Positions 1-11,387 of a DNA stretch of 64,000 bases are shown in pieces. This stretch comes from Parelaphostrongylus tenuis. Its lineage: Eukaryota; Nematoda; Chromadorea; Rhabditida; Metastrongylidae. The notes under the pieces are model-generated. The model was not told the origin of the DNA. It did no database searches and was given only the letters and a program-made list of their open reading frames with translations. The stretch is from positions 1 to 64,000 of the forward strand of contig JAHQIW010005442.1 in the NCBI GenBank assembly GCA_019055375.1, in the 5' to 3' direction. Positions within the stretch are counted from its first letter, which is position 1. Each line of letters starts with the position of its first letter. The translations under genes were made by a program, and so were the position numbers.

Positions 1-300
1 TGGAAATGTGTTGTGAGTACGGCACGATGGCTGCTTACCACGTGGAAATGTGTTGTGAGCACAGCACGATGAATGCTTGAACGCGAGACAATGCCCTGCG
101 ACCACGGCGTATCAGTCACTCAAGTACCACGCACTATGTTGTGAGCGCGACACACTTGGCTGCTCATTATGCGGGAGTGTGTTCTGAGCACGTCACGATG
201 GCTGCCTAACACGTGTGTGTTGTGAGCGCGGCATGATGACCCCTATCCAAAATGAAGTGTGTTGTGAGCACGGTACTTTGGCTGTCACCACAAAGTGGAC
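1..300. repeat. Degenerate minisatellite, ~43-bp unit
   Basis: A unit of about 43 bp, roughly TGGAAATGTGTTGTGAG + CACGGCACGATGGCTGCTTACCACG, repeats from the left edge. The first two copies (1-42 and 43 onward) are nearly identical; later copies near 140, 185, 222 and 258 keep only the TGTTGTGAGC-CGGCACGATGGCTG core. The array runs off the window start, so its full size is unknown. Open frames across it follow from the repeat and are not taken as genes. Confidence 0.75.
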
Positions 301-1349
301 GAATGCTGGTCTCAGAAATTGCTTTTGGTTGAAGGTGGTTGTTAATGTATGCTTGCATATTTGTTTCAGTAGAAAAGATGCCGTTCTTTTTCACATAATG
401 CACTTAGAAACTAGAGTGGCTGGACTATTATATTATCGACATATAATTGCTACACTAATAACGGCACACGTAGAACACGATCGGTGAAATGAGGAATAAG
501 GCGCGCAGGACAATATGTATTTCATGTGTAATTAATTTCCAACACCAGTGTAGTTGAGGAGTTGAGAAACAAGTAACTATATATTACAAAGGAGGCTTCG
601 ATCTATTCGCATAACAGATTTTATTCAAGTCTTTTTCTGATGTCAGATTTGTTTAGAGCACATGAGGAAAAACTCAAAAAATATTGCCTTCCAGTGAATT
701 GTTTGTCAAACCTCGCTATGACATTCCATATAGTCTGCGACAATTTTTCTACCTTTTCCATGTAGATATGTCAGCGGCTTACAAACATTTCGGCGGTCAG
801 ATGTGGCATGTTCTCTCGTGATTCGAGCAGAACCTGAAGAATAGTTAACACTACATTTGAATTCTGCCTTGACCGAAACATGTTTTGCGGTCTCTACTGT
901 TAGTAGGGTGGGTGACTAGCTGGGCGTGTGGCTCTAATGAGGCGACCGATGGCCGAAATTATGTAAGCCATTGACATAGAAACCTGGAACAGGCTCGAAT
1001 CGTTTTCTTAAAACTATATAAAAAAAACAACGCTGAAAATTAAAGTGGTAATTATACTTCTAAAGCTGGAGAAATGAGTGAACAAATTAAACTCCATTTT
1101 GAAGCTCTGACGCAGTAAAGGTAATCCTAAACTTTAAGGCGCATTGATGGACAACGTTACTCTTCAAATACCTGAATTTTATATGAAACGACCAATATGG
1201 GAAAAGAGACCTGTATATTGCCACACTATGAATGATGAACTTTAATCAAACTAAGAATTCAATCTTAAAAAAAGCCCCATATTGAATGTGACCTTTACAT
1301 ACTTCCCATTCGATGCATTCCTGGACTTTTGAAACTTATTAAAATAACT
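301..1349. other. No gene recognised
   Basis: AT-rich sequence without a frame that resembles a known protein and without clear repeat structure. It lies between the minisatellite and the duplicated serpin 3' flank. Confidence 0.5.
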
Positions 1350-2037
1350 TCAGAAGTTTTCTGTAACTGAGTTTTGTGTACACATAAGGAAACAGCTGGA
1401 GAAAAAGTTGAAAAGTTGGGCAAGTACACCTTCAGGTGCACATAGGACAGAAAGGCGTAACGGTGACGGCTCTGACGTGTTAAAAACTATCCTGGAGCAT
1501 GAGTGGAAGACGTCGGGAAGCAGAACCCTTGAACGGGAGTACAAAGAAGAGTAGAAGGAAACACCGTCTGCACATATCAAATGCTGCGACACATCACAGA
1601 TCAATTTTCTGGTTTGATTACGGCTCATTATCCACAATGTCTTGTCACCCACCAGTGACCTTTGCCATATAAGTAGTTAGCTGGTGGATTTCGAAAAACA
1701 GGTGGAAATTTGGACTTATTTTTGCATCAGATTTACACATATCAAGGAAAAAGTCACTAAACAATAAGATGTGGCATGGTGTAATATGTCTATGCTACGT
1801 GGAAGGCGAAGTCTACCAAACGTTAACCATTAATTTTGAACAAGATATAGCAACCTCGCTGTTTCTTGAAACAGTATAGTTGTATAATCAATCAAACTAT
1901 TCTTGACGAGTTTTAGTAAAAGTCTGTCCCTGAATCTTAATGTGATAAATAAAAAAGAAAGACAATAACTGAACCGATGGAACTGAGAGTAATTTCAACG
2001 TAGAATCGAAGCAACGAATTAAGTATGACACATTGAA
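1350..2037 (-). repeat. Duplicated 3' flank of serpin copy A
   Basis: This stretch resembles 16100-16870, the region downstream of serpin copy B. Shared landmarks include the segment just after each serpin stop (GAATCACACAAA...) and the GAGAGTAATTTC motif (about 1985 and 16815). Frames around 1400-1650 and 16200-16440 also look related. It shows that the serpin duplication carried non-coding 3' DNA and was not a retrocopy. Confidence 0.55.
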
Positions 2038-2429
2038 TCACACAAACTGTCCCAAAAGAATGGATTGTTATCTTTTGTGAGAATGAACATAAACGGATGA
2101 TTAGCAACGAATTTTTTGGGCATGCTCAAAGACGCCATTTTCGTAGTGACTTTGAGAAGTGTGGCAGCGGCAGCTGTCGTGCCTTCTTCGTCGACCTCAT
2201 AATCATTGCTTCATACCGCATCAATTTCTGCGCTAAATAGTATCGCAGACGCATTTGTGAAATTTAGAGTGGGCCTAATTCGCAGGTGACATGATTCCAA
2301 CGAGAATTTCTTTCCAAAAGAGATGATTGACGCTTCTAACTTACGTTTGAACAAAACTGTGCTCTTAGTGACAGGATTTGCGCAAACGTCAACTTAACTA
2401 TCCAAATACTTCGTAAATCATTCATACAC

Positions 2430-2790
2430 CGCTTTTAGCGGTGATACGATGTTGCAGATATTCCCAGTAATGAAATGATATGCAAAACTTTCGTGCTAAT
2501 TAATACTCGAACCTACATCTTATTCTAAGCGGGAGAGTGTGCTCTAACCCGTTGCGCTACTGACACCCGCTTTACCAACACTCTTCCTATGATACAACGA
2601 ATCGAACTGTCAGCAGCCACACCTACCTGGACCACATCCAGCCTTGTAGCGCAGAAAGATTGGTGGCAAAACGGGCGCCAGAAATACAACGGGTTAAATA
2701 ACGCGTTCCCACATAGAATGAGATGTGTGTTGACACCCGCTTAACGCAAAAGTTTTGCCTATCACTCTAATGACTGGAAATATTCGCAAA
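2430..2790 (-). repeat. tRNA-derived SINE remnant(s)
   Basis: On the minus strand, 2577-2500 reads like a tRNA head: A-box-like AGTAGCGCAACGGGTTAGAG and B-box-like GGTTCGAGTATTAAT. A body follows with TTTTGCATATCATTTCATT and an ACCGCTAAAAGCGGT hairpin (near 2430-2450). The body resembles that of 24748-24900. A second partial copy (GACACCCGCTTAACGCAAAAG, near 2732) lies beside it. No full cloverleaf, so not a working tRNA gene. It sits in the last intron of serpin copy A. Confidence 0.55.
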
Positions 2791-4561
2791 TAGATTGAAT
2801 TCTTCACTCAATCTATCTAATGCCCAAAAAACTCACTTGAATGACGGCTTTGTGAGAGGCGACTGAAATTATTGCAGATGGCTCATTTGCGAGTCCACTG
2901 AGATCGACATTATCACTACATTTTTCGATAACTCCATAATCATAAGTGCTTCTATCAATTTGAAATCGGTGTCGGTTTTCATTTGTGGAATTGTGACCTG
3001 AAAAAAACTTCCTGCGAAATGAAAAGGAGAAGCAGCAAATAAAGCTTTCGGCATCAATCAGTTTTTTGGGAATACACCAAGCGCTCAATTTCACCGGAGG
3101 TTTTTGGAGCTGCCGTGGGTTACAATAACTCACGGTGGTCCGGTGATGTATCAAGTCAGCGGTGCTACCTTCTCAAACAGGTATGCCACCAATTCGCCAA
3201 CTTAGGATGAATGCCACATTGAGTGAGCTGTGGACTTGAGATCGAGCCGAAGACTATATGTGTATTTGAACGCATCTCTATGAAATGCTCTATGTTGCTA
3301 CTCAGGCATTTTGTGGCCCCAAAATTCAAGAAGACTGAAAGTAAATGAGGTGCTGCATGTTGTAGCAAAACGTGATGGTGGCTTTCAACATCATAGGGAC
3401 ATTGGGCTTATCAGGAATCAAGTTATATCGGGAAAAACTTTTTGCTGTCAATAAATCCACTACGTTGCAATACATATTCCTAAGCAAATGTGTTTGAAAT
3501 TTCACAACATACTGATGCGTATGTCGTTCTAGATAAGACAGCAGGTTTTGAATTCGTTCTCCATTGAGTTTCAAACGAACCGATTGATAACCAAGCCTGA
3601 AAAGACAACTAGTCTTTGTACCTAAACTCGAAAATTGATCTGTTGTAAACTATCACCTCCTTTTGGGTAATATTATTTTGAACGCATAAGATTTGTCCTT
3701 ATATGGAAGTGACAAACACTTCTACTTCGTCGTCTTCTGTATATGGTCCATGTACTTTGAAATCGTTCATGAACTCTATCTCAATGTTAGTTAAAATCGT
3801 TAAAATTTCCTATATCATAATGAGGTTTTCTTCGACCAAATTTTCACGACCGTTGACAGTGGTTCCTATTTGTTTCACACATTTGAAGATTCAAATACTC
3901 AAGCCTGAGATAAACAGTTTGAGTAGAACCAATCCTAACAAACGCAATAAGCCATGTACAGCAGATGCAAGTTAATCTAGCACCGTGGTCCGTTTCGTTC
4001 TATGTGGCAAATAATTTTCAATATTCTTATTCAAAACGCGACGTCACGGATCCGCCTGTCAACTATAACTTGGAAATGTGGTGCGCCATCTTTACACTGT
4101 GACTGCTATTTTTGTTTCTTGTTGACAGCTCTCCAAATGTTGAGGGGGAACAGCTAAGCGTTAGGCAACTCTTACTGTCTGACGTCACTGTGCAAATACA
4201 GTTTTGACATTATGGGATTTTGATTAAAACAGCAATGACCACTGAAATTGGGGCTTATCTGAGGCCCGATCAATGACCGGAGCCACTCTCCCTCTGCTAT
4301 CACTTTTCGATGTTTGTTACTGGCAGAAAATGTGTTGTTTTGGTAGCAGGATGCATAGAATTCCAAGAAGAGAAATAGTAAAAGGTCTCAAGCGAGCCTC
4401 TCTGTTAGATGTGTGATCACTGTGGAACAACGCCTTTGTATTATAACTTTTCTAAAATTTCGCCATCCACTCAGCAGTTGAGTAAATAACGTTGATGACA
4501 AGCGAGAAAGGCGTTCATAAGGCAACTTAAGAGTGTGCATCACTAAACATAGAGTGCTTAG

Positions 4562-4832
4562 CTTTATTTTACTTTCTGGCATTTCACTAGTCCGTCTTCA
4601 CAGCGTTTCCTCCAACGTGCCCGTGCGATCTCAGCACTTCTAGCATTTAAATCGTTTGTTTCTTCTTCTTGAATGTCGTAGAATACAGTTTGAGCACGTC
4701 TCCTTGAGAACTTCAGGATAGCCTGGCTATGACGTTCTATAGGGCGTTCGTTGATGACCACAAGAGGGTGTTGGGAGCGGAGTTAGCTGCGCGAGCCGCG
4801 ACGTGTGTCGCAACCACTCGGCCACGGCTCCT
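4562..4832 (-). repeat. tRNA-Ser-like SINE remnant
   Basis: Minus-strand 4832-4770 starts GGAGCCGTGGCCGAGTGGTT, which matches the 5' half of a serine-type tRNA (A box TGGCCGAGTGG), followed by a non-tRNA body to about 4562. The body keeps a 65-codon minus-strand frame that resembles no known protein. It interrupts the serpin copy A remnant between the AEW block and exon 3. Confidence 0.45.
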
Positions 4833-5535
4833 TAGAGTAATTATAGTGCATAAAAAACGTGTAGTCCTACATAAGCACTCGCCAATGGCCAGGTAATCGC
4901 CGGAAAGTCCTAACATTCTTACAAAAATTTTACAGTTGGACTGATTAGCGGATCACCTACATTAACTACAGTTAGCATCAAGATGGACTTTTGAACAAAT
5001 TTACGCATGCTGCACTGTGTTTCAATTGTTAACACAAGTCAAAACCTCAGTGTTCTATTCCTTTTGGTTGTTCATGGGATGTTCTTGCATGGACTGCCAT
5101 GTTGAAGTAGGCGAAGATGTTTTGCTCAACATGTTATTGTCCCTGCAGAAAGTGTAGTCTCCGTCAATTTTCTAATACAAGTAGAGAATCTCTGTTCATA
5201 AAAAATTTCTGTCTTTTATTGATAGCTGATCTATATTGAGAGGGACATGATGTGATGAGGTGAAAACAGTGTTAGATTCTTTTTGAAACTCCTTCTTGAG
5301 AGAACCACATTTCCATCAAAATTCTAGTGTCGTACATATCAAAGTCTCACTCCTTCAGTGTTCCCTTTGGAACTAACGAAGACAGACTTTGCACGATGCA
5401 TCACATTCGCCGCAATTGAGGCATTCATTGCTGGTGTGGAAGCATAAGTGCAATTTGATTGCATATTTGTGTAAGATCTGCCTTAAGATATAAAATTTTC
5501 AGGTTCAATGCAGTCTCATACCATTTACCTATCGA

Positions 5536-5539
<4 letters not shown>

Positions 5540-5579
<40 letters not shown>
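5540..5579. repeat. (TA)n microsatellite
   Basis: About 20 uninterrupted TA units. Similar tracts lie at 5969-6015 and 6776-6811, directly flanking the palindromic ribozyme element. Confidence 0.95.
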
Positions 5580-5581
<2 letters not shown>

Positions 5582-5965
5582 TATACATATTATATATTCT
5601 GAGGGCCCACCTTTTACAGTGTCACCATTACAAGGTTCTGTATGTTTCCTTTACTGCTTTCTTTGACAATTTCGTCAATTATCTGAATTATGAAGTAGAG
5701 TAGAGCAGATTTGATTCCTCAAAGTTTTTCAAATAATCAAAGCATTTGCGTCGCGGCTTGCTGAAAAAATGTTGCAGAAACCTATAGCTCTCCAAAAAAA
5801 AACACTTTCGAAAAAGTGAACAACAAGAATTTATATGCGAACCTAGGCTGTTTTTTCCGCTTGGCGAAGTCGAGAGTTTCTGCCTTTGCATAGTATTTGT
5901 CGACAACTCTCTCCTTGTAATCGCTTTTTATATAGAAATGTTTACTAAACAAGTTGCTAAGACCG

Positions 5966-6004
<39 letters not shown>

Positions 6005-6120
6005 GTATATATTATACCATTCCTTCGAGTGCTTTATTAAGACCACGCTCAAATTTCAATAGATCTTTTCATTATTATTTGAGCCAACATGTCATGTGGT
6101 CTGGTAAAGGCTCTTGTACA

Positions 6121-6163
6121 GCCCGAGACACGTGTTTCGTCCTTACAGACTCATCAGCCGGGC
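6121..6163 (-). ncRNA. Hammerhead ribozyme (family 2)
   Basis: Exact reverse-complement partner of the motif at 6676-6718. Stem I GCCCGG/UCGGGC, core CUGAUGA, stem II GUCU-GUAA-GGAC, GAAA, self-complementary stem III ACACGUGU, then the C cleavage position. All catalytic-core positions are consensus. Confidence 0.88.
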
Positions 6164-6675
6164 AGAACCCGTCGTCTGTCGATCTTTTCATAGTCAGTTC
6201 TCTTGGGAGCGTCACACTCCTCATATATAGTTATCGACGACCTATGCTTTACACTCTATGTCAGGTGTCTATGTCATTCACCTAACACAGAGTGTTTTCG
6301 CACTCGATTGCTAGCTGGCTGGTATTTTATCATATTATACCTTTCCTTCGAGTGCTTTATTAAGACCACGCTCAAATTTCAATAGATCCTTTCATTATTA
6401 TTTGAGCCAACATTGTTTGTTTTTTTTACCAGACCACATGACATGTTGGCTATCTATTGAAATTTGAGCGTGGTCTTAATAAAGCACTCGAAGGAAAGGT
6501 ATAATATGATAAAATACCAGCCAGCTAGCAATCGAGTGCGAAAACACTCTGTGTTAGGTGAATGACATAGACACCTGACATAGAGTGTAAAGCATAGGTC
6601 GTCGATAACTATATATGAGGAGTGTGACGCTCCCAAGAGAACTGACTATGAAAAGATCGACAGACGACGGGTTCT

Positions 6676-6718
6676 GCCCGGCTGATGAGTCTGTAAGGAC
6701 GAAACACGTGTCTCGGGC
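6676..6718 (+). ncRNA. Hammerhead ribozyme (family 2)
   Basis: Hammerhead self-cleaving RNA in standard order: stem I 5' strand GCCCGG (6676-6681), CUGAUGA (6682-6688), stem II GUCU (6689-6692) with loop GUAA and GGAC (6697-6700), GAAA (6701-6704), loop-less palindromic stem III ACAC/GUGU (6704-6711), cleavage expected after C6712 in the GUC triplet, and stem I 3' strand UCGGGC (6713-6718, six pairs, one G-U). In known hammerheads such a closed stem III works best as a dimer; here the same motif lies in the opposite arm. Confidence 0.9.
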
Positions 6719-6775
6719 TGTACAAGAGCCTTTACCAGACCACATGACATGTTGGCTCAAATAATAATGAAAGGA

Positions 6776-6814
<39 letters not shown>

Positions 6815-7187
6815 AGGATAAAATGGCGTCTACTTCAGGAAGAAACCTTTGGCTATGTCAGTCTGCACTCCATTTTTCGCGTTATGGATTTTGCATGAGA
6901 GATTCGAGAAGTATTGTGTGATGATGCTGTCCGAAGCTCCTAAACCATTCTGCTTCGAGTAATCAACGTGAATTTGCCACAATCCCGCTCCTTTAAGGAA
7001 GAGGAAAATGACGGTAGTAAGGAAAAAGACAGGATGTAGAGGAGCACCTGGACCTTTCGCAATCAATTCGTCATTTCCGTTTTAGTTTTGCCTTCAGCTC
7101 CAGCTTCGAGCACCGCTAAGGTCGAAGATCACTGAAATCATGACACCGTAACGCTAGGTCACGATAGACACGGTACGTAGACGCGTT

Positions 7188-7266
7188 ATTTAGTATGTTT
7201 TTGAACACGAAGACCGACTTCGGCAAGCAGCCGAAGTCGGTCTTCGTGTTCAAAAACGTACTAAAT
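7188..7266. repeat. Long near-perfect hairpin
   Basis: Two 37-nt arms (7188-7224 and 7230-7266) pair over their whole length with one G-U/A-C exception and enclose only AAGCA. The stem contains GAACACGAAGACCGACTTCG. It sits where exon 1 of serpin copy A should continue. It could be a snap-back mobile element, a repair-generated palindrome or a transcribed hairpin. Confidence 0.9.
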
Positions 7267-8573
7267 ATCAATACTGAATCTATGCAAGACCACTTATAAA
7301 ATGCGCTTTTTAAAGATACAAGGACAATACCCTGATGTAGTATATGTAAAGTTTAAAAGGAAAGTAGTGTTGTGTCTGAGAGAGTTTCGCTTTTCAACGA
7401 CTTAAATTAACTCATCAGTAAGATTTTCTGATTTTGATGGCGGACGTTAGACTGCTAACTCAATTTTCTCTCCAAAAAGCAATTCCTTTCATTCTATATG
7501 AAAAAACCGCTCCGCAGCGCTGATTTGACCTCTCAAATCTTGTAAAGTCAGAAACAGAAAGCAACCCCAAACAAATGCTTCTTAGTAGCAAAAACCCAGA
7601 ATTCTGCGATGTATAAGCGGTTTATTGACACTATTCAATCATTTTTGAAAGAACCTCGATAAGCTGCAGTTGAGGAATATAACATCCGATGAACACAATG
7701 GAAATGTTCTATTATCCCAGCCAATCGCTAGAAATTGGTGTTAATCCACCAACAGAACATTGAGTTATCATGGCTATGATAGAGTGCAGTGTCATCACTG
7801 TGCACTAACTCCGACTGTTTTTGTTTGATTTCTCACGGTAATTTCGAAAAGAACTACTCCAAATTGATAGCATGATTTTCAGCAGCACTTCACCGACTTC
7901 ATCGACGAGAGCATTTTCAACAAATGCGCTAGTCATCCTCTCTCTGATCTAAGGCGACCTTTTCTGTACTTAACAGAGCTTTACAGCGTATTCATTGATG
8001 CCTTTTGAAAAAGTATTTCGCTACGTGTAGAAAGAGTATAGTAAGTGAATTGGTCTATCACATTTGGCGAATGCCTTTATCACAATTAGGCTCCTCGCTT
8101 ACTTAAGCCAAGAACATGCCGCTAATACATCCGTTGATGTTCCTTGTTGCAAACTTTTGACGTATAGAAGAAAATAAGTTCATAAATACACTCCATTGAT
8201 GGTGCCATCAAAAAAGAACGACCACGAGGAGCCTTTGGTGATGAGAGAGTACACTATTGCTTTTTATCCTTGAGGTTTGTCATCAGGTGCATTCGAATGC
8301 AATTGATAGATTCATAATAATCTTGACGATCTTCCATGAATGCAGCCACAGATCGCCAAGATAGGAACAATATTTCGAATGCGATTGGGCTTAGATTCGA
8401 TTTCGCGACTGCCCTTTCTCTTGTTCACCCTTTAACCTCTGCACCACATGGTTCTTGTTCTGCCTATCGAACAGCCATGTTCTAACGTATCGGCTAACAG
8501 TAGTAATTTATCTTTTCAAAGCTTGGAAAAGGTAGGGTTGACTGCAATCTAATCAACCACATATCTCTGTAAC
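7267..8573. other. No gene recognised
   Basis: Sequence between serpin copy A and PLE1. No frame resembles a known family, and no repeat relationship to the rest of the window was seen. Confidence 0.45.
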
Positions 8574-8693
8574 CCTAATGGAGAATTCAAAAATTCGACT
8601 TTCCATAAACCTCGGCATAATTAATTGTTATATGAAAATCAAGAAAACTTATCTTGATCAGCTGACGCGGGTTGGTAAATAGTCGTAGAAGTT

Positions 8694-8729
8694 CGGCTGA
8701 CCTTTCGGCGACCCGCCTTCTTCAGAGCC
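8694..8729 (-). ncRNA. Hammerhead motif in PLE1 left arm
   Basis: Minus strand: stem I GGCU/AGCC, core CUGAAGA, stem II GGCG-GGU-CGCC, GAAA, then GGUC where the family has CGUC. That C-to-G change breaks the two-pair stem III (ACGU), so this copy is probably weak or dead. Confidence 0.65.
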
Positions 8730-8804
8730 TGGGCGTATGCAGTATTAGTCTATTGAATGATTCGGATGGTCTTATTTATATGCTGCCTAGGTCAAGTTAG
8801 AAGA

Positions 8805-10635
8805 TCAAACGAAGAAAGGCGCGAGATCTCGTGTGATGGTGACGCACTCGTCCTTCCGGTTCATTTCGGGATTTTGGGCGTTTATCCAAAATGCCTCAAG
8901 AGTCTTGCGCGTGGATGTTTTTGATTCCTGCGTTAGGATTGCGACAGTCACATCAAAATTGTTGTTGTTGTGTTTCTGTGCCCTATTTAAACCTAAAGAT
9001 TTCGTTTTATCTATTTTAGATTTACTATCTAGATGTTCTTTTATGCGGATGAAAAGTGGTCTACCCGTTTCGCCTATATATTCTTCCCCGCATGTTTTAC
9101 ATGTTAATAAATAAATTGTGCCCGATCTCATACAATCCCCCTCTTTTCCGTTAGGGCAGATCATACAGTTTTTGGTGTTGCACAATCTATCATAAAGTCT
9201 ATTGCGGATCAGCTGATGGCGTAGGGTGGGAGGTGGGATTTCAATAACTACTACGGAATTTTCAAGACCGCATCTTTTTAGGCACCTTTTAACCGCGCTA
9301 CTAATTTCGTTTGATAAAATGGCAGTTTGAAGGGAACTTTATTCAGGTGCGGAGTATTGTTCTTTAGGGACCTAATTCCACTTTTTGAATATTCCCAAGT
9401 AGCAGATGTTTTGTAGCCATTGGAAATGGCAATTTTTCGTGCCAAGTTTAACGATTCGTTCCTTTCGTCTTCTCCTGTGCACACATTTTTAGCCGTTCGA
9501 AACATGTTTTTAATTAGCGATTTTTTCATGTGTGAAGGATGAGAGGAAAGGTGAATGACCAAAATGTTTTTGTTACTTGGTTTTCGATACCATTTTGTAC
9601 TATCGCCACTATCCGAAGGCTTTGCTTGGATATTTAAGAATGGGAGGCAGCTCCCGTTTGGTCTTTCTCGCGTAAATCTTATATGCTCTGACTGTCCGTT
9701 CAAGACTTCAATACATTTGTCCATTTCCTCTTGTGTGGAACAGACAATGAAGCAATCGTCTACATACCGGCAGTAGAGCAATGGGCGGTGAACGAGAACT
9801 GAAGCTTCACCTTATACATAAAAGCGATGGCAAGACTAGGTGCTAAACGTTGACCCATGGCTAACCCCCTGAGTTGTCTAAAGTATTTTCCCGACCAACG
9901 AAAGATTGAACAACTAAGACATTGTTTTAGGAGGGTCATTAGTTGTTGAATTGTGAAGCCATATATATTTACTTTTTGTTCATTTTCAGTTAAAAGTTCG
10001 AAAATGGCTTGCATTGCAGAGTCATTTGATACGTTTGTATAGAGTGAGGTAACATCAAATGACTCCACTACGTGCGAGTCGTTTGGTTTCGCGCAACGTA
10101 GGTGATCTAGGAACATTTGGGTATTGGGTAGATGGGTTGGTATGAATTTGAGCACCTGAGTAAAAATAAGGTTTAGAAACCACGTTATTCCATCCGTAGG
10201 TCCGCCTATACAACTGATGATAGGTCTAACCTTGTACGTTGATGGATCGCTTGACACTAGATCATCAATAGATGTAAGTTTATGTGTTTTTATGAGAAGG
10301 TATAGGACCGGACAAATAGGATTATTGTTCTTGAGTCGAGAGATAACTGAAGTTTCCAAACCCGCTGCACTTGCCGTGTTGACCCATTATTTGTTTAGAT
10401 TTTTACATTGGAGTTTATATTCCTTCTCAGAGGATGGGCGATAGAGAGAGACATCCTGAAGATGTTTCTCCGTTATTTCGACATCCAGCTAATTTGGAAT
10501 TACTACAAATTTCCCACCTTTATCACTTACGGATAGACGGATAGTTTTTGATCTTACGAGCTCCCTGATTTGGAACAAACCCTGTTTTTGTTTGTTTATC
10601 AGATTGGAGCTTATTTTACTCATTATCAATCATTA
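8805..10635 (-). pseudogene. Penelope-type RT + GIY-YIG (5' truncated)
   Basis: This encodes the retroelement polyprotein that copies element RNA and nicks the target. N to C: RLSVSDKGGKFVVI (near 10540), KVRPIISCIGGPTDG (RT motif 2 region), SFDVTSLYTNV (motif A Asp, about 10050), GLAMGQRLAPSLAIAF (motif B), YCRYVDDCFIV (catalytic YVDD, about 9770), LPFLNIQ (motif D), TKWYRKPSNKN and the HLSSHPSHMKKSLIKNMF thumb. A Cys-rich linker (CNTKNCMICPNG, 9180) then leads to GTIYLLTCKTCGEEYIGETG and RIKEHL of the GIY-YIG nuclease. Breaks: a frameshift near 9790 between motif B and YVDD, another near 9280 before the linker, a stop near 10490, and truncation at 10635 where the inverted arm joins. Catalytic residues survive in pieces. 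Confidence 0.88.
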
Positions 10636-11285
10636 GACTTGGCACGAAAAATTGCCTTTCCAACGGCTACAAAACATCTGCTACTTGGGAATATTCAAAA
10701 AGTGGAATTAGGTCCCGAAAGAACAATACTCCGCACCTGAATAAAGTTCCTTTCAAGCCATTTTTATCAAACGAAATTAGTAGCGCGGTTAAAAGGAGCC
10801 TAAAAAGATGCGGTCTTGAAAATTCCGTGGTAGTTATTGAAATCCCACCTCCCACCCTACGCCATCAGCTGATCCGCAATAGACTTTATGATAGATTGTG
10901 CAACACCAAAAACTGTATGATCTGCCCTAACGGAAAAGAGGGGGATCGTATGAGATCGGGCACAATTTATTTATTAACATGTAAAACATGCGGGGAAGAA
11001 TATGTAGGCGAAACGGGTAGAGCACTTTTCATCCGCATAAAAGAACATCTAGATAGTAAATCTAAAATAGATAAAACGAAACCTTTAGGTTTACATAGGG
11101 CACAAAAACACAACAACAAAGATTTTGATGTGACTGTCGCAATCCTAGCGCAGGAATCAAAAACATCCACGCGCAAGACTCTTGAGGCATTTTGGATAAA
11201 CGCCCAAAATCCCGAAATGAACCGGAAAGACGAGTGCGTCACCATCACACGAGATCTCGCGCCCTTTCTTCGTTTGATCTTCTAA
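10636..11285 (+). pseudogene. Inverted copy of PLE1 GIY-YIG end
   Basis: This duplicates the C-terminal part of PLE1 in opposite orientation. From 10827 an open frame of 152 codons starts in VIEIPPPTLRHQLIRNRLYD and carries the CNTKNCMICPNG linker, GTIYLLTCKTCGEEYVGETG and the rest of the nuclease to a stop at 11285. It is cleaner than the left copy, which has the same domain. It lacks any RT, so it is part of the terminal repeat and not a separate gene. Confidence 0.85.
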
Positions 11286-11352
11286 AGTGCCCTAGGCAGC
11301 ATATAAATAAACCATCCGAATCATTCAAGTAGACTAATACTACATACGCCCA

Positions 11353-11387
11353 GGCTCTGAAAAAGGCGGGTCGCCGAAACGTCAGCC
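11353..11387 (+). ncRNA. Hammerhead motif in PLE1 right arm
   Basis: Stem I GGCU (11353-11356) / AGCC (11384-11387), core CUGAAAA, stem II GGCG-GGU-CGCC, GAAA, stem III ACGU and cleavage triplet GUC (11381-11383). The invariant core G (CUGANGA) is A here, so activity is doubtful although all helices are intact. Confidence 0.7.

Larger units (their letters stand above)
6013..6776. mobile_element. Palindromic hammerhead-ribozyme element
   Basis: This is a non-coding element made of a unit of about 320 bp beginning ATTATACC(A/T)TTCCTTCGAG. One full unit (6013-6335) and the start of a second in tandem (6336-6413) are followed after a short T-rich spacer by the inverted copy (about 6428-6776). 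The arms are close to identical: 6203-6385 (+) and 6454-6636 (-) encode the same 60-residue frame, so the palindrome is young. Each arm carries a complete hammerhead ribozyme (minus 6121-6163, plus 6676-6718) and a hairpin built on CACTCTGTGTTAGGTG / CACCTGACATAGAGTG. The element is bounded on both sides by (TA)n, suggesting insertion into a TA repeat, inside intron 2 of serpin copy A. Related elements lie at 13103, 30541 and 39196. It probably belongs to Penelope-type or retrozyme-like ribozyme retroelements (inference). Confidence 0.8.
2038..7180 (-). pseudogene. Serpin pseudogene (copy A)
   Basis: This is a relic of a serine-protease-inhibitor gene with the exon order of copy B. Recognisable blocks, 5' to 3' on the minus strand: end of exon 1 about 7180-7066 (GVMISVIF, then a 1-nt insertion before TLAVLEAGAEGKTK); exon 2 about 6943-6829 (NAKNGVQTDIAKGFFLK); exon 3 about 5948-5853 (DYKERVVDKYYAKAETLDF); the YSTAEWMAKF block about 4510-4399 with an in-frame TAG; the FMNDFKVHGPYTEDDEVEV block about 3785-3640 with a frameshift; KLNGERIQNLLSYLE about 3565-3500 with a frameshift; VTIPQMK 2997-2837 with a 1-nt deletion; reactive-loop exon 2195-2038 (hinge EEGTTAAAAT) with a 1-nt deletion just before the end. 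At least five lesions make it non-functional. A palindromic ribozyme element sits in intron 2 and SINE pieces in later introns. Exon 1 upstream of the surviving block is missing. Confidence 0.88.

Noticed and set aside
6203..6636. Identical 60-residue frames on opposite strands
   Set aside because: They are the two arms of the palindromic element; no protein family resemblance and the ribozyme and hairpin explain the conservation.
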